From: Chitinophagaceae bacterium
Lineage (GTDB): Bacteria; Bacteroidota; Bacteroidia; Chitinophagales; Chitinophagaceae
Assembly: GCA_019638595.1 (NCBI GenBank)
Contig: JAHBTJ010000026.1
Coordinates: 32,454-96,453, forward strand
Length of the DNA stretch: 64,000 nt
Direction: 5' to 3'
A program made the translations under genes and the position numbers. Positions 36,077 to 46,561 of the stretch are shown piece after piece. Position 1 is the stretch's first letter. Each line of letters starts with the position of its first letter. The notes beneath the pieces were generated by a model that saw nothing but the letters and a program-made list of their open reading frames with translations, searched no databases and was not told the origin of the DNA.

Positions 36077-37570
36077 ATGGCAACAATAATCAACTCCCCC
36101 ATTAACAAGTTTCCCTCGAAATTTTTTGGTGAAGGCCTTACTTTCGATGATGTACTGCTGGTTCCTGCTTATTCGCAGGTTTTACCGCGCGAAGTAAATA
36201 TCAGCACTAAACTTACAAAAAGTATTACACTGAACATTCCTATGCTGTCTGCGGCTATGGATACCGTAACAGAAGCCAACCTTGCCATAGCGCTTGCAAG
36301 GGAAGGCGGGCTGGGCATCCTGCATAAAAACATGACGATTGAGAAACAGGCGGAACAGGTAAGAAAAGTAAAAAGAAGCGAAAGCGGGCTGATACTCGAT
36401 CCTGTAACATTGCATGAAAATGCCACTATCGGAGATGCATTGCAACTGATGAGGGAGAACAAAATAGGTGGTATACCGGTAATAGACAATCATAAAAAGC
36501 TGGTTGGCATTCTTACCAACCGCGATCTGCGTTTTGAAACCTCGGTCACCAAAAAAATCAGCGAGGTGATGACCAAAGAAAACCTGATCACAGCGCCGGA
36601 AGGAACCGACCTGAAAAAAGCGAAAAAAATATTGAGTCAATATAAAATAGAAAAGCTGCCGGTTGTAGATAAAAGTGGCTACCTGGTTGGCTTGATCACT
36701 TACCGGGATATACTGCAACTGCAAAGCCATCCCAATGCCGTAAAAGACGCGTTTGGAAGGTTACTTACGGGAGCAGCCCTGGGCATTACGGCCGACCTGA
36801 TGGATCGCGCGTCGGCATTGCAGCAAATTGGAGTGGATATTGTATGCCTCGACAGTGCGCACGGTCATACAAAAGGGGTGATAGAAGCCCTGAAACGCTT
36901 AAAAAAGAATTTTAAGAAATTACAGGTAATAGCAGGCAATATTGGAACGGCGGCAGGGGCCAAAGCGTTAGCGGAAGCAGGCGCCGACGCGGTAAAAGTA
37001 GGGATCGGTCCCGGCTCTATTTGTACAACACGCATTGTTGCCGGCGCGGGTGTGCCGCAGGTTACCGCTGTAATGGAAGCGGCTTCGGTATTGCACAAAC
37101 TGGGCATTCCATTAATAGCGGATGGTGGCATTCGTTACACCGGCGACATGGTGAAAGCTTTAGCTTCCGGCGCAAACGCGGTAATGATGGGGGGGGTATT
37201 TGCCGGAACAGAGGAAAGCCCGGGCGAAACCATTATATACGAAGGCAGAAAGTTCAAACAATACAGGGGCATGGGATCGCTGGGCGCCATGAGCCAGGGC
37301 AGCGGTGACCGTTATTTCCAGGATGTGGAAGACGACATTAAAAAATTTGTGCCCGAAGGCATTGAAGGGCGGGTAGCTTTTAAAGGAAGCCTGAGTGAAA
37401 TAGTATATCAATATACCGGCGGGCTGCGGTCGGGTATGGGATATTGCGGGGCTGCCGATATTGCGGCCCTTCAAAAAGCCCAGTTCATAAAAATTACCAA
37501 CGCAGGTATGAAAGAAAGCCATGCGCACGATATAGAAATTACCCGCGAAGCGCCTAATTATACAAGATGA
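36077..37570 (+). CDS. guaB: IMP dehydrogenase
   Basis: 497 residues. The barrel opens with [17 protein letters not shown]. Two CBS domains lie at about 95-205 ([25 protein letters not shown]). The catalytic loop [15 protein letters not shown] holds Cys316. The later [17 protein letters not shown] and [10 protein letters not shown] match the family. It converts IMP to XMP with NAD. A TTG start at 36071 is rejected since it lies inside the -7 box; ATG 36077 coincides with the predicted +1, so the mRNA is predicted to be leaderless. A heptamer array begins straight after the stop. Confidence 0.95.
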   Translation: MATIINSPINKFPSKFFGEGLTFDDVLLVPAYSQVLPREVNISTKLTKSITLNIPMLSAAMDTVTEANLAIALAREGGLGILHKNMTIEKQAEQVRKVKRSESGLILDPVTLHENATIGDALQLMRENKIGGIPVIDNHKKLVGILTNRDLRFETSVTKKISEVMTKENLITAPEGTDLKKAKKILSQYKIEKLPVVDKSGYLVGLITYRDILQLQSHPNAVKDAFGRLLTGAALGITADLMDRASALQQIGVDIVCLDSAHGHTKGVIEALKRLKKNFKKLQVIAGNIGTAAGAKALAEAGADAVKVGIGPGSICTTRIVAGAGVPQVTAVMEAASVLHKLGIPLIADGGIRYTGDMVKALASGANAVMMGGVFAGTEESPGETIIYEGRKFKQYRGMGSLGAMSQGSGDRYFQDVEDDIKKFVPEGIEGRVAFKGSLSEIVYQYTGGLRSGMGYCGAADIAALQKAQFIKITNAGMKESHAHDIEITREAPNYTR

Positions 37571-37700
37571 TGAATTTGAGATTTGAAATTTGAGATTTGA
37601 TGGCTGTTGCAGGTTACGGGTTTGTGGTTTGTAGTTTGTGGTCTCATAGCCCATAGCTCACAGCCCACCAATTAATAGCTCACAGCCGGCAGCCACCCCC
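37571..37700. repeat. Heptamer array 6 (forward polarity)
   Basis: Units run TTTGAGA/TTTGAAA, then GGTTACG, GGTTTGT and AGTTTGT, then GCCCATA/GCTCACA/GCCGGCA. It starts directly after the guaB stop. The CTATAAA module is missing here. Confidence 0.85.
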
Positions 37701-37727
37701 ATTTTACAAAAAATTATTTCAACACCT

Positions 37728-37787
37728 ATGAGTATACCCAACAACACAGCCCTCTCCTGTTACATTGATGAACCGTTACAGGGATAA
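37728..37787 (+). CDS. Possible 19-codon leader ORF overlapping the fecR start
   Basis: ATG at 37728 to TAA at 37785-37787 encodes MSIPNNTALSCYIDEPLQG. It overlaps the fecR-like start by 20 bp in another frame. It may be chance, a coupling ORF, or the trace of a lost upstream gene. Confidence 0.25.
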   Translation: MSIPNNTALSCYIDEPLQG

Positions 37788-38811
37788 GTTTGTTGGCTTT
37801 ACTGAAGAAGAGTTTGCTGCAGATGAATATTTTCAGCAATGGGTGCTTATTCCCGACGACGAGAACGAAGCATTCTGGAAATCCTATATTGAAAGTCATC
37901 CCTTGCAGCGCATTGCCATCCATAACGCACGGAAATTAGTAGAGCATCTGGCCGATACGGGTTTTCACATTCCTAATTTAACAAGCCACGAAAAGCAGGA
38001 CCTGAAGGAAAAAATTTTCCAAAATCTCCAGCTTACTCCCGGCACAGAACCTATTGTAAAAAATATTCATTCATCAAAGTGGCTTTGGGGAATAGCAGCT
38101 TCCCTGGCAGGTATTATACTGGTTGTACTCTATTTTATTAATACTCCCGGTAATAAGGAAATTCCGTTGCTGGCCATACAAAGAACCACAGCCAAGCAAA
38201 TTAAAGAGGTTTTATTACCCGATAACTCCATTGTTATTCTTAACGGCAATTCCTCCATCACCTATAACAGTCGTTTTAATGAATCCGAGGTAAGAGAAGT
38301 TTTTCTAACAGGAAACGCCTATTTTAAAATAAAAAAAACAGCCGACCTTAAACCATTTGTGGTACATGCCGACCAGATAAATATTAATGTAACCGGAACC
38401 GAGTTTAACGTAGACGCCCGCACTAAAGCAACAGATGTGGTTCTTACATCCGGCAAGGTGAATGTTACCATGGATAACGACCACCTGTACAGGGCTTATC
38501 TCAATCCCGGGGAAAAATTAAAGCTCGATACTGTTAAGCAACAGTTCATTACCGAAAAGGCAGATACCAGATTGTATACTACCGCCTGGAAAGAAGGCGA
38601 ATGGCATTTTGAAGAGACCACGCTTGAAACAGTAGCCACGCTTATAAAAAAATTTTATGGAATGGATGTAGTGTTTGAGAACAATGAATCAAAAAAGCTG
38701 CAGATCACCGCGGTAGTGTCGGTAAAAGATTTTTCAACGCTTGTTCATGTAATAGAAAAAACACTGAACATATATATCCGTGAAACACCCAACCAATTAT
38801 TCATTAATTAA
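37768..38811 (+). CDS. FecR-family anti-sigma-like protein without an adjacent sigma factor
   Basis: 347 residues from the ATG at 37768. A short cytoplasmic N-terminal region is followed by one membrane segment (about 96-114, WLWGIAASLAGIILVVLYF). Next is the FecR domain (VLLPDNSIVILNGNSSITYNS, VTGTEFNVDA) and a DUF4974 tail (FEETTLETVATLIKKFYG). FecR proteins pass a signal from the STN domain of a SusC-type transporter to an ECF sigma factor. Here SusC with an STN domain follows, but the gene before is guaB, so the sigma factor must be elsewhere or lost. Confidence 0.88.
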   Translation: MNRYRDKFVGFTEEEFAADEYFQQWVLIPDDENEAFWKSYIESHPLQRIAIHNARKLVEHLADTGFHIPNLTSHEKQDLKEKIFQNLQLTPGTEPIVKNIHSSKWLWGIAASLAGIILVVLYFINTPGNKEIPLLAIQRTTAKQIKEVLLPDNSIVILNGNSSITYNSRFNESEVREVFLTGNAYFKIKKTADLKPFVVHADQININVTGTEFNVDARTKATDVVLTSGKVNVTMDNDHLYRAYLNPGEKLKLDTVKQQFITEKADTRLYTTAWKEGEWHFEETTLETVATLIKKFYGMDVVFENNESKKLQITAVVSVKDFSTLVHVIEKTLNIYIRETPNQLFIN

Positions 38812-38845
38812 CGCTCTAATTATTAACCCCTCAATCAAAACAGTT

Positions 38846-41800
38846 ATGAAAAGAAACCGATCTTTTTCAAAACGCTGCTTAGGGATTTTGTTGCTGCCCG
38901 TTTGGGTTTTAATGGTGGCAACAGGGGCAATGGCGCAAGAAGATGTAGCGTCCCTGTCTCAACCCTCGCTCTACAAAACCATTCCGGAAAGCAAGCTAAA
39001 GGCTGCTTTGCTGGAAAATTTTATGAAAGAATTTAAAAAAACGTACGAGAACATCTACTACAGCTATCAGTCTAATACCATAAAAACCACTAAGGTTTGG
39101 TACGACGACCTGAATGCAAGCCATCAAACCAATCCTGATATTGTACTTGAAAGCGTATTGGTACCTGCAGGATTACAATTTGAAAAAGTAAATGACGTAT
39201 ATGTAATTAAACAGGCCGGTAACGGAAAAGCACAGGAAAACGATATAGCTCCTGCCGTAGCAGTGAGCACCGCTACAACTGTTGCCGACTTTACTGTAAA
39301 AGGCAGGGTAACCGACGAGAACGGTGGGGTTGCCGGTGCAACGGTAGCGGAAAAAGGAACAGGCAATGTTACTACAACCAATAGCAATGGTGAGTTTACA
39401 ATAACGGTAAACAACTCCAACGCTGTACTGGTAATAAGCCATGTGAGCTACGATGCAACAGAAATTTCAGTATCCGGAAGGTCGGCATTGAACATTACGC
39501 TTCAGGCTTCGAGCAGGGAGCTGGAGCAGGTGGTAGTAACCTCGCTCGGTATAAAAAAGGAAAGAAGATCGTTGGGCTACAGCATTTCGTCTGTTAACGC
39601 CAAGGATATGGAAACCGGTGGCGCCTCCAATGTATTGAAATCAGTGGAAGGTAAAGTTACAGGTGTGCAAATGAACAGCGTTACCTCCTCACCCACTTCT
39701 TCCGTAATGTTCAACATACGCGGCGCTACCTCATTGAAAGGTATAATGGGGGCAAGCAATATTAACAACGAAACCCAGCCGCTGATCGTGCTGAACGGTG
39801 TACAACTGGGTTCCAACACCGTAGGAGCTACTGCAGGTATTGATGCAGGCAACTTTATTTCTTCCCTTAACCCCAACGACATAGAGAGCATCTCTGTGCT
39901 GAAAGGCGCCAGCGCTGCCGCGCTTTACGGATCCCAGGCAGGTAATGGTGTGATCCTGATCACCACCAAATCAGGCGCGGGAGCTAAAAAAGGGCTCGGC
40001 GTTTCAGTCAGCAGCGCCACTTCTTTCGACCAGGCTTATAGCGCTCCTCCGGTGCAAAGAGTATTTTTCCAGGGAGATGAAGACGGAAGCGCATTGACCG
40101 AAGATAAAAAGGGGCTCGGCTGGGCAATAAATGACAAAGTAAATAACAACACACCTGAATGGAGGTGGAATATCCTTACACAGGAGTGGGAACAATCGGT
40201 GCTGGAAGCCCGCGGTGATAAAAATCCACTGCTGGCCTTCCTGAGAACAGGAGTGATGACCGACAATAACGTAGCCGTAACCGGCAATTACGAAAAAGGT
40301 AATTACCGGCTCAACCTCGGCAACCTGGTGCACAATGCCGTAATACCCGGCAACAAAACAACCCGGAACAGTGTTTCTTTTGATGCCAAATACAATGTAA
40401 ATAATCGGCTTTCAGTTACTTCGCAGGCATCCTGGTCTCATACCTTTGTACCTAACCAGTCGCACGTTCAGGATAAAAGGGAAGACAACCCGCTGGCCCA
40501 CGCCATGTCAATGCCTATCAATATGCCCAAAATGTCTGAATGGGAAAAGGCTGATCCCTGGATTGCCGGCTGGGAAGGACAATACCAGAATACGCCTTAT
40601 CTGAAGGGACCGGGACAAGATCGTTTCAGGTATAATGCAGTTGGCAAAAACGGACCCTATTTTGCCGCTGAAAACATCATCAGAACTTATACTAAAGACG
40701 TATTTTTTGGAAAAGTACAATTAGATTATAAAATAGGTGAGCCTTTCCTGCTCACATTGCGCTCAGGCATCAGCCATGAAAACTTTGCTTTTGAAAGAAA
40801 AAGCCCGTGGGATGCAGAACGCAGACCACAAGGCATATACGAACAACAGCACAGCAACAATCTTAATATAAGAAATGACGCGTTGCTCTCCTACACCAAG
40901 CGTTTTCTTGGCAGCAAGTTGTCACTCGACGCTGTGGGAGGCTTTTCGTTTAACTATGGAGAAGGCAACAGTTCAGGATTTGGTGGTGAGATATTAGCAA
41001 CTCCTAACTCTTTTACCTTTAATTCATTGCCCGCTGCGGTAAGGCAAGCTGCTTATTTCAACAGAGACTACCCCAGTCGCAACTATGGCGCCTATGCCAC
41101 AGCCAGCATCGGGTGGCAAAATATGGTTTATGTAGAGCTATCAGGGCGTAATGACTGGGTAGGCATATTACCTCATGAAAAGGATCACCATTTCTACCCC
41201 GGCGCTTCCTTAAGCTGGATAGCATCTGAAACCTTTGACATGGGAAATGTATTTAACTTCCTTAAACTTAGAGGCGGATACGCAGAAACCGGGTATGGCA
41301 TCGGGCGACCTGTTAACCTGGACAGCTATGGTATTTCAGGAAATACCTGGAACGGCGTTGCCATGGGAACCATTGGCGGTGACCCTGTTGACGCGAATAT
41401 TAAGCCCGAGCTGAACGTAACCAAAGAAGCAGGTATAGACTTCAGAGCAGCGGATAACCGCATATCGGGAGAGTTTACCGTTTATTCTAAAGACCATATC
41501 AACCAGATCCAAACCCTGCCGGTGGTTACCTCTTCAGGATTTGGCTCTATACTTACCAATATGGGAGCGGTGAAATCTACCGGTATAGAAGCGGCCTTAA
41601 CAGTAACACCTGTACGTACCAAAAACTGGGTGGTGAACCTGACCGGTAACATCAGTACTTTCAAATCGGTGATTGATGATCTGGATCCGCGTTTCTCAGA
41701 GAGATTCTATAACTATGAGGGCGCTTCCTATCTGTCTTTGTTCAAAGGCGCCCGTGTGGGAGACATGTATGCACGATATCCGATTGGCTATGTTCAGTCC

Positions 41801-42649
41801 GGTAAATATGCAGGCATGATGTTGACCGGTATTGACGGCATCATTGAGGAAGCCGTTACCACTACAGACTATATCAGGAAGAATGGTTTCTTAGGCAATA
41901 TGAATCCCAAAGCCATCTATGGATTTGTGGCGGATGCCAGGTACAAAAACTTCCGGCTTAATGTTGTTGCCAGCCTGAGAGTGGGCGGTGTGTTTATTTC
42001 CGAAACGCAGAAGATCATGATTGACGATGGTATGGCGGACATCATGGCGCTCTATGGCGATAAATACAACCAGTACTGGACAGGCGGTCGCTTTGCAGGA
42101 GGTTTGCCGAACATGCCTAACCCCGATGACATGTTTAACGATCCGGGCTTTGAAAACTACAAAGAGAAAATGCAGGAACTCATGACCATGTACAATGGTG
42201 ATCCCCGTTACTTTGGCTACTGGAACGCAGTATATATCAACCCTAACGTTGACCAATCACAAATGACCCCGGAAGAAAAGCTACGCCTTTCAGACGGTGA
42301 TTATATCAGGAATGGTGATGATCCCCTCAAGACCATCTACCTGAACCCGTATAACATGGAAGGGCAGGAATTATGGTCGGGCGCCCAGTTCAGAACGCAT
42401 GATGCCACTTCGTTCAAAATAAAGGAGATCAACCTGACGTATTCGTTTGACAGATCGCTGGCGCAAAGATTGCGCTGCCAGGATATTTCTATTACCGCTT
42501 TTGCCAAGAACGTGATGTTCTGGGCCAAAAACAAAATGAAAGAAGATCCCGAAACGGCTTTCTATGATGGCGTAAGAGGCATGGGTGTGGCAGACTTCGG
42601 ATTACCACCAATCCGCACCATGGGTGTAAGATTGAATGTTAATTTTTAG
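38846..42649 (+). CDS. SusC/RagA TonB-linked outer-membrane transporter with STN domain
   Basis: About 1267 residues from the ATG at 38846. A signal peptide (MKRNRSFSKRCLGILLLPVW... ending AMAQ) precedes an STN-like domain at about 35-115 (YYSYQSNTIKTTKVWYD, FEKVNDVYVIKQ). Then come a carboxypeptidase-like domain (KGRVTDENGGVAGATVAEKG), the plug (VVVTSLGIKKERRSLGYS, SISVLKGASAAALYGSQAGNGVILITT) and a barrel ending FGLPPIRTMGVRLNVNF. With SusD it takes up oligomers, mostly glycans, across the outer membrane. The STN domain fits signalling to the FecR protein encoded just before. Substrate not readable. Confidence 0.93.
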   Translation: MKRNRSFSKRCLGILLLPVWVLMVATGAMAQEDVASLSQPSLYKTIPESKLKAALLENFMKEFKKTYENIYYSYQSNTIKTTKVWYDDLNASHQTNPDIVLESVLVPAGLQFEKVNDVYVIKQAGNGKAQENDIAPAVAVSTATTVADFTVKGRVTDENGGVAGATVAEKGTGNVTTTNSNGEFTITVNNSNAVLVISHVSYDATEISVSGRSALNITLQASSRELEQVVVTSLGIKKERRSLGYSISSVNAKDMETGGASNVLKSVEGKVTGVQMNSVTSSPTSSVMFNIRGATSLKGIMGASNINNETQPLIVLNGVQLGSNTVGATAGIDAGNFISSLNPNDIESISVLKGASAAALYGSQAGNGVILITTKSGAGAKKGLGVSVSSATSFDQAYSAPPVQRVFFQGDEDGSALTEDKKGLGWAINDKVNNNTPEWRWNILTQEWEQSVLEARGDKNPLLAFLRTGVMTDNNVAVTGNYEKGNYRLNLGNLVHNAVIPGNKTTRNSVSFDAKYNVNNRLSVTSQASWSHTFVPNQSHVQDKREDNPLAHAMSMPINMPKMSEWEKADPWIAGWEGQYQNTPYLKGPGQDRFRYNAVGKNGPYFAAENIIRTYTKDVFFGKVQLDYKIGEPFLLTLRSGISHENFAFERKSPWDAERRPQGIYEQQHSNNLNIRNDALLSYTKRFLGSKLSLDAVGGFSFNYGEGNSSGFGGEILATPNSFTFNSLPAAVRQAAYFNRDYPSRNYGAYATASIGWQNMVYVELSGRNDWVGILPHEKDHHFYPGASLSWIASETFDMGNVFNFLKLRGGYAETGYGIGRPVNLDSYGISGNTWNGVAMGTIGGDPVDANIKPELNVTKEAGIDFRAADNRISGEFTVYSKDHINQIQTLPVVTSSGFGSILTNMGAVKSTGIEAALTVTPVRTKNWVVNLTGNISTFKSVIDDLDPRFSERFYNYEGASYLSLFKGARVGDMYARYPIGYVQSGKYAGMMLTGIDGIIEEAVTTTDYIRKNGFLGNMNPKAIYGFVADARYKNFRLNVVASLRVGGVFISETQKIMIDDGMADIMALYGDKYNQYWTGGRFAGGLPNMPNPDDMFNDPGFENYKEKMQELMTMYNGDPRYFGYWNAVYINPNVDQSQMTPEEKLRLSDGDYIRNGDDPLKTIYLNPYNMEGQELWSGAQFRTHDATSFKIKEINLTYSFDRSLAQRLRCQDISITAFAKNVMFWAKNKMKEDPETAFYDGVRGMGVADFGLPPIRTMGVRLNVNF

Positions 42650-42682
42650 GAGTAATCAAATAAAATTTGTAACACGAATATT

Positions 42683-44425
42683 ATGACGATGAAAACAATT
42701 AAATATTTCATGCTTGGATCGCTGCTACTTGCCGGCGCATCCTGTAGCAAGAACCAACTGAGGATGGACGAACGGGAAACCTCATTCAACGTTAATTACT
42801 TCACTTATTCAAGATACCAGCTTACTACGGCTATTGTAGATGTTGCATACCAATACGGCAAAGGGGTAATTGATGAACCGGTAGAAGAAGCGACATTATA
42901 CTTTTTGGAATGTTATAACGGTGGCTCGCAGGCAGCTACGCTATACACCAACGCAGGCCAGTACTGGGATTACCAGGGAAGCAATCCTTATACCCAGCAG
43001 TTAAGAACGCTGGGAGCGGTCGCATCGCTGGCAACCGAGGAAGATAACATGGCGAATGTAGCGGCCGCTAATATCCTGAAATGTGTTGTAGGCGGCTCTC
43101 TTACTGAAAAATACGGAGATATCCCTTTCAGCCAAGCCATGGAAGGAAGAGCCGGCAATATGTTTCCCAAATTTGATTCGCAGAAAGAAGTATATGAGCA
43201 GATGTTCACCCTGCTGGATGAGGCGATCGCTATTTTATCGAACTCCGGCAGCAAAGGTTTACCTGCCGATCACGATGTACTCTTTAAAGGAGACAGGAGC
43301 AAATGGATAAAACTTGCCAATTCCCTGAAATTCAGGTTCATGGTACATTCCTACGAAGCATTCAAAAAAGCCGGTAAAGATTTAAGCAGCGAAATGCAGT
43401 CCATTGCCAGCGGCAATAACTATATGTCGTCTGTGGCAGACAATGCCGGGCTTGAGTTTTCGGGCGTTAGTGAAAGGGAGTCGTGGTACCTGCAAACAAA
43501 CTGGGGAACCGGGAATAATTTTACCGAGCAGAAGCCTTCCAAGTATCTTATAGACCAGATGACAGCCCTTGATGATCCGCGTATGTATGTGATCTTCGCA
43601 CCGGCGCTTTCCCCCATTTCGGCCAAATCCACGGAGTCCAGCGAAGACATCAAGATCAATGGCTATACTTATAACATCACCTATTATCCTTCTTCGTTGT
43701 ACGAACCCTCGGAAATAGTAGCATCCGGAAGAGACCTTAATGGCGCTGTTATATCGGTGCCTTACCCCCTGGATGCCAAATGGGTAGGAACTCCGAACCC
43801 TATAAACGTTCAAACACAGTATGCAAGCTCCACCAGCCTGCCCGGAACCAACAGTTTTTATGATAACCGCCGTATTACAGGACTTTCAAGGCTGATAGCA
43901 GGCACAGGCGCCAGCGAACCACGTCTTAAAGGCGTAATAATGGAGGCAAGTGAAATGGCATTCCTGCTTGCCGAAGCACGTCAGAAAGGATGGATATCGG
44001 CCGGTACTGTTAAGGATCACTACGAAAATGGCATCAGGTTGTCGTTTGAAAGATGGAAGATCGAAGATGGAACCAAGCCGGTAACACATATTGGCTCTGA
44101 TAAGATAGTGGATAATTTTGCTGCTTATTACGCCAAACCCGAGGTAGCGCTGGATGGCAGTACTGCTGACCTGGATAAAATCGCTATCCAGAAATGGCTG
44201 TCTATGCTTATGACCAATCACACAGAAGCATATACTGACTACAGGAGAACAGGCAAGCCTGCGTTCATCGGTACAATCGTTAAATCATTTTCCACATACG
44301 AATACCCGATGCGGTATCTGTACCCGTTAGATGAATCGAGTAACAACAAAGAACAATACGACGCCGCTGTAGCTGCAATGGGAGGTAAAGACCTGGCTTC
44401 TGTTAAGATGTGGATACTGCAATAA
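42683..44425 (+). CDS. SusD/RagB family lipoprotein (SusD-like_2 type)
   Basis: 580 residues. A lipoprotein signal ends at LLLAGASCSKN. The helical TPR-like body has the SusD-like_2 look (EYTDYRRTGKP-like end: EAYTDYRRTGKPAF, and YPLDESSNN). It is 33 bp after susC and in the same unit. It binds the substrate on the cell surface and acts as the lid of the SusC barrel. An ATG two codons later (42689) is also possible. A terminator follows. Confidence 0.92.
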   Translation: MTMKTIKYFMLGSLLLAGASCSKNQLRMDERETSFNVNYFTYSRYQLTTAIVDVAYQYGKGVIDEPVEEATLYFLECYNGGSQAATLYTNAGQYWDYQGSNPYTQQLRTLGAVASLATEEDNMANVAAANILKCVVGGSLTEKYGDIPFSQAMEGRAGNMFPKFDSQKEVYEQMFTLLDEAIAILSNSGSKGLPADHDVLFKGDRSKWIKLANSLKFRFMVHSYEAFKKAGKDLSSEMQSIASGNNYMSSVADNAGLEFSGVSERESWYLQTNWGTGNNFTEQKPSKYLIDQMTALDDPRMYVIFAPALSPISAKSTESSEDIKINGYTYNITYYPSSLYEPSEIVASGRDLNGAVISVPYPLDAKWVGTPNPINVQTQYASSTSLPGTNSFYDNRRITGLSRLIAGTGASEPRLKGVIMEASEMAFLLAEARQKGWISAGTVKDHYENGIRLSFERWKIEDGTKPVTHIGSDKIVDNFAAYYAKPEVALDGSTADLDKIAIQKWLSMLMTNHTEAYTDYRRTGKPAFIGTIVKSFSTYEYPMRYLYPLDESSNNKEQYDAAVAAMGGKDLASVKMWILQ

Positions 44426-44443
44426 TTGTTTCATTTTATCATA

Positions 44444-44489
44444 AAACCTGTGAGGCTTGCTGAAATATATTCAGTAACCTTGCAGGTTT
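44444..44489 (+). terminator. Terminator of the fecR-susC-susD unit
   Basis: AAACCTG/CAGGTTT closes a long stem with inner pairs AGG/CCT and CTGAA/TTCAG, followed by TTTCTTTTTT. Confidence 0.85.
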
Positions 44490-44512
44490 CTTTTTTGAAT
44501 TACCGGTATTAT

Positions 44513-46402
44513 ATGCAACGCGTTATTTTCTTCCTGTTTACTGTAAGCCTTTCATTTGCTGGTTCGGCGCAGGATGCCGGTTCCCGCTTTATTGTACATC
44601 CCTATCTCCAGCACAGCACGCAAAGCAGCATCCGCATTCATTGGGAAACATCCGATTCCTGCACAACACAGGTACAGTATGGCGCTGCCAGATTAAATTC
44701 GGGGAAACCTGTCTGGGATAATGTGTTCAGCATTCCCGGTACAAGAACAATGCACCACGCGTTACTGGAAAAATTAAACCCGGAAACGGTTTATTTCTAT
44801 CGCGTCATTTCTATCTTGCCCGGAGGCGATTCACTGGTTTCTGATGTCAATACTTTTCAAACTTCCGTAAAAGACAGCTCCGCTTTCGCTTTCGCTGTTT
44901 TCAGCGATTCGCAGAACGACTGGAAAGACCCCGAGGCCTGGAAAAGAGTAAGTACACAGGCCTATAAGCAAAGACCCAATTTCGCGGTACATGCCGGCGA
45001 CCTGGTTGATTTAGGGTACATGAAAGACGACTGGGTGAATGAATTTTTGGGACAGGGTAATCTATTCATGAAAACCATCCCTGTTTTCTCTATACCGGGA
45101 AATCATGAGCACGATGCCGCATACTATTATCAATACATGTATGTGCCCCAACCCTACTTTTATAGCTTTAAGTACGGCAATGCTGAATTTTTTATGATAG
45201 ATACCGATCAGTACCAGGAAGAAGGAACCGATATGTACAACGCTGTTGAAGTGGCGCTGGCAAGATCAACCGCTTACTGGAAATTCGTGGTGCATCATCA
45301 CCCTCCTTTTTCTTCGGATGATGATGATTTTGGCGATACACGCTATGAAGCATCTGAACGGGGAGACACAGAAGTTCAATCGCTGGTACCATTGTATGAA
45401 AAATATGGCGTTGATATTGTTTTTTACGGACATATACATACCTATGAAAGAACATGGCCGGTACTCAACAAGAAAACGGTTAATGAAAATGGTGTATTAT
45501 ATATCAATACAGGCGGCTCAGGCGGAAGCCTGGAAAACCCTGCCCCAACCCGTTCCTGGTTCACCAACACCCTGCGAACAGTGCATCATTTCGGGTATGT
45601 AACCATCAATCAACATGTTTTACAATTCCAGGCCATTGATGAAAACGGCAATTTGTTTGACCAGTTTGTATTGAATAAAAGCAGGAAGGAGCATATTAAA
45701 AACCTCTCCCCTGCCGCGCCGGTTGTAAATACCGGGAAACGTTTGTTTACAGACACCATGCAGGTAAGCCTTGCAACAGCCAATAACACCGATGCTGTTT
45801 ATTATACTACAGACAATACTGAACCGACAAGAAACAGCTTACTATATTCCGGTAATATTACATTGGATCAATCCACTGTTATTAAAACAACAGCCTTTAA
45901 TGCTTTTGGCAAAAGCCGTATGAACGTATATTACTTTAAAAAAGAAAAATTATTTAAAGCTGCCAAGACAAAAAAATTATCCGGTGGATTACAATATGGC
46001 TACTTCACCGGGCAAATAGCCGATGAGGACAGCACTTATTTTAATAAGATCAATGGGGAGAGCAGAGGAACCACACCCGGTCTTGACCTGAATAATATTC
46101 CGCACGGGGAACAATTCTGGGGAGCTGTTTTTACCGGCTATCTATATGCGCCTGGAACAGGTTATTACCTTTTCGATGGTCACGCGGATCATCGCTTACG
46201 GTTACATATACACGATAAATTATTATTTGATGAGAAAAACAGGGATATCAATTATTCCGGGGAGATTTACCTGGAGAAAGGATATCACCCCGTAAAGATC
46301 GAATACTATAACAGCAGGAAGAACAGGGCTTTTATTGAATTGTATTATACAGTACCCGGAATGGAGCGGAAAGCGGTACCGGATGAGGCGTGGCGGAGGT
46401 AG
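44513..46402 (+). CDS. Secreted purple acid phosphatase-like metallophosphoesterase with CHB_HEX_C and PA14 domains
   Basis: About 629 residues from the ATG at 44513 (signal peptide MQRVIFFLFTVSLSFAGSAQ). Domains in order: a fibronectin III-like PAP N-terminal domain (IRIHWETSDSCTTQVQYG), the metallophosphoesterase core (FAVFSDSQND, VHAGDLVDLGY, IPGNHEHD, VVHHHPPF, YGHIHTYERT), and a chitobiase C-terminal-like domain (VYYTTDNTEPTRNSLLYSG). Last is a PA14-like domain (GYYLFDGHADHRLRLHIHD). The metal ligands are all present. It lies after a SusCD terminator and may release phosphate from nutrients taken up by that system, which is inference. Confidence 0.88.
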   Translation: MQRVIFFLFTVSLSFAGSAQDAGSRFIVHPYLQHSTQSSIRIHWETSDSCTTQVQYGAARLNSGKPVWDNVFSIPGTRTMHHALLEKLNPETVYFYRVISILPGGDSLVSDVNTFQTSVKDSSAFAFAVFSDSQNDWKDPEAWKRVSTQAYKQRPNFAVHAGDLVDLGYMKDDWVNEFLGQGNLFMKTIPVFSIPGNHEHDAAYYYQYMYVPQPYFYSFKYGNAEFFMIDTDQYQEEGTDMYNAVEVALARSTAYWKFVVHHHPPFSSDDDDFGDTRYEASERGDTEVQSLVPLYEKYGVDIVFYGHIHTYERTWPVLNKKTVNENGVLYINTGGSGGSLENPAPTRSWFTNTLRTVHHFGYVTINQHVLQFQAIDENGNLFDQFVLNKSRKEHIKNLSPAAPVVNTGKRLFTDTMQVSLATANNTDAVYYTTDNTEPTRNSLLYSGNITLDQSTVIKTTAFNAFGKSRMNVYYFKKEKLFKAAKTKKLSGGLQYGYFTGQIADEDSTYFNKINGESRGTTPGLDLNNIPHGEQFWGAVFTGYLYAPGTGYYLFDGHADHRLRLHIHDKLLFDEKNRDINYSGEIYLEKGYHPVKIEYYNSRKNRAFIELYYTVPGMERKAVPDEAWRR

Positions 46403-46557
46403 CTGTCAGCTATCAGCCATCAGCGGTCAGCTATCAGTAATTTATAGTTTATGGCTTTTTGTTTATAGTTGAGGAAAAAACCACAAACCCGAAACTACAA
46501 ACCCGTAACCTGGAACCTGCAACAGCAATCAAATTTCAAATCTCAAATTTCAAATTC
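46401..46557. repeat. Heptamer array 7 (reverse polarity), fills the gap
   Basis: The order GCTATCA/GCGGTCA, then TTTATAG, then CCACAAA/CTACAAA, CCTGGAA and CCTGCAA, then TTTCAAA/TCTCAAA. It is the exact reverse order of array 9. It begins at the stop codon of the phosphatase and ends 4 bp before the ATG of the next gene. Confidence 0.85.
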
Positions 46558-46561
46558 CCTC

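Noticed and set aside
46469-46561. An upstream extension of the propeller protein by 31 residues
   Set aside because: It is translated heptamer array; the ATG at 46562 begins a proper signal peptide.
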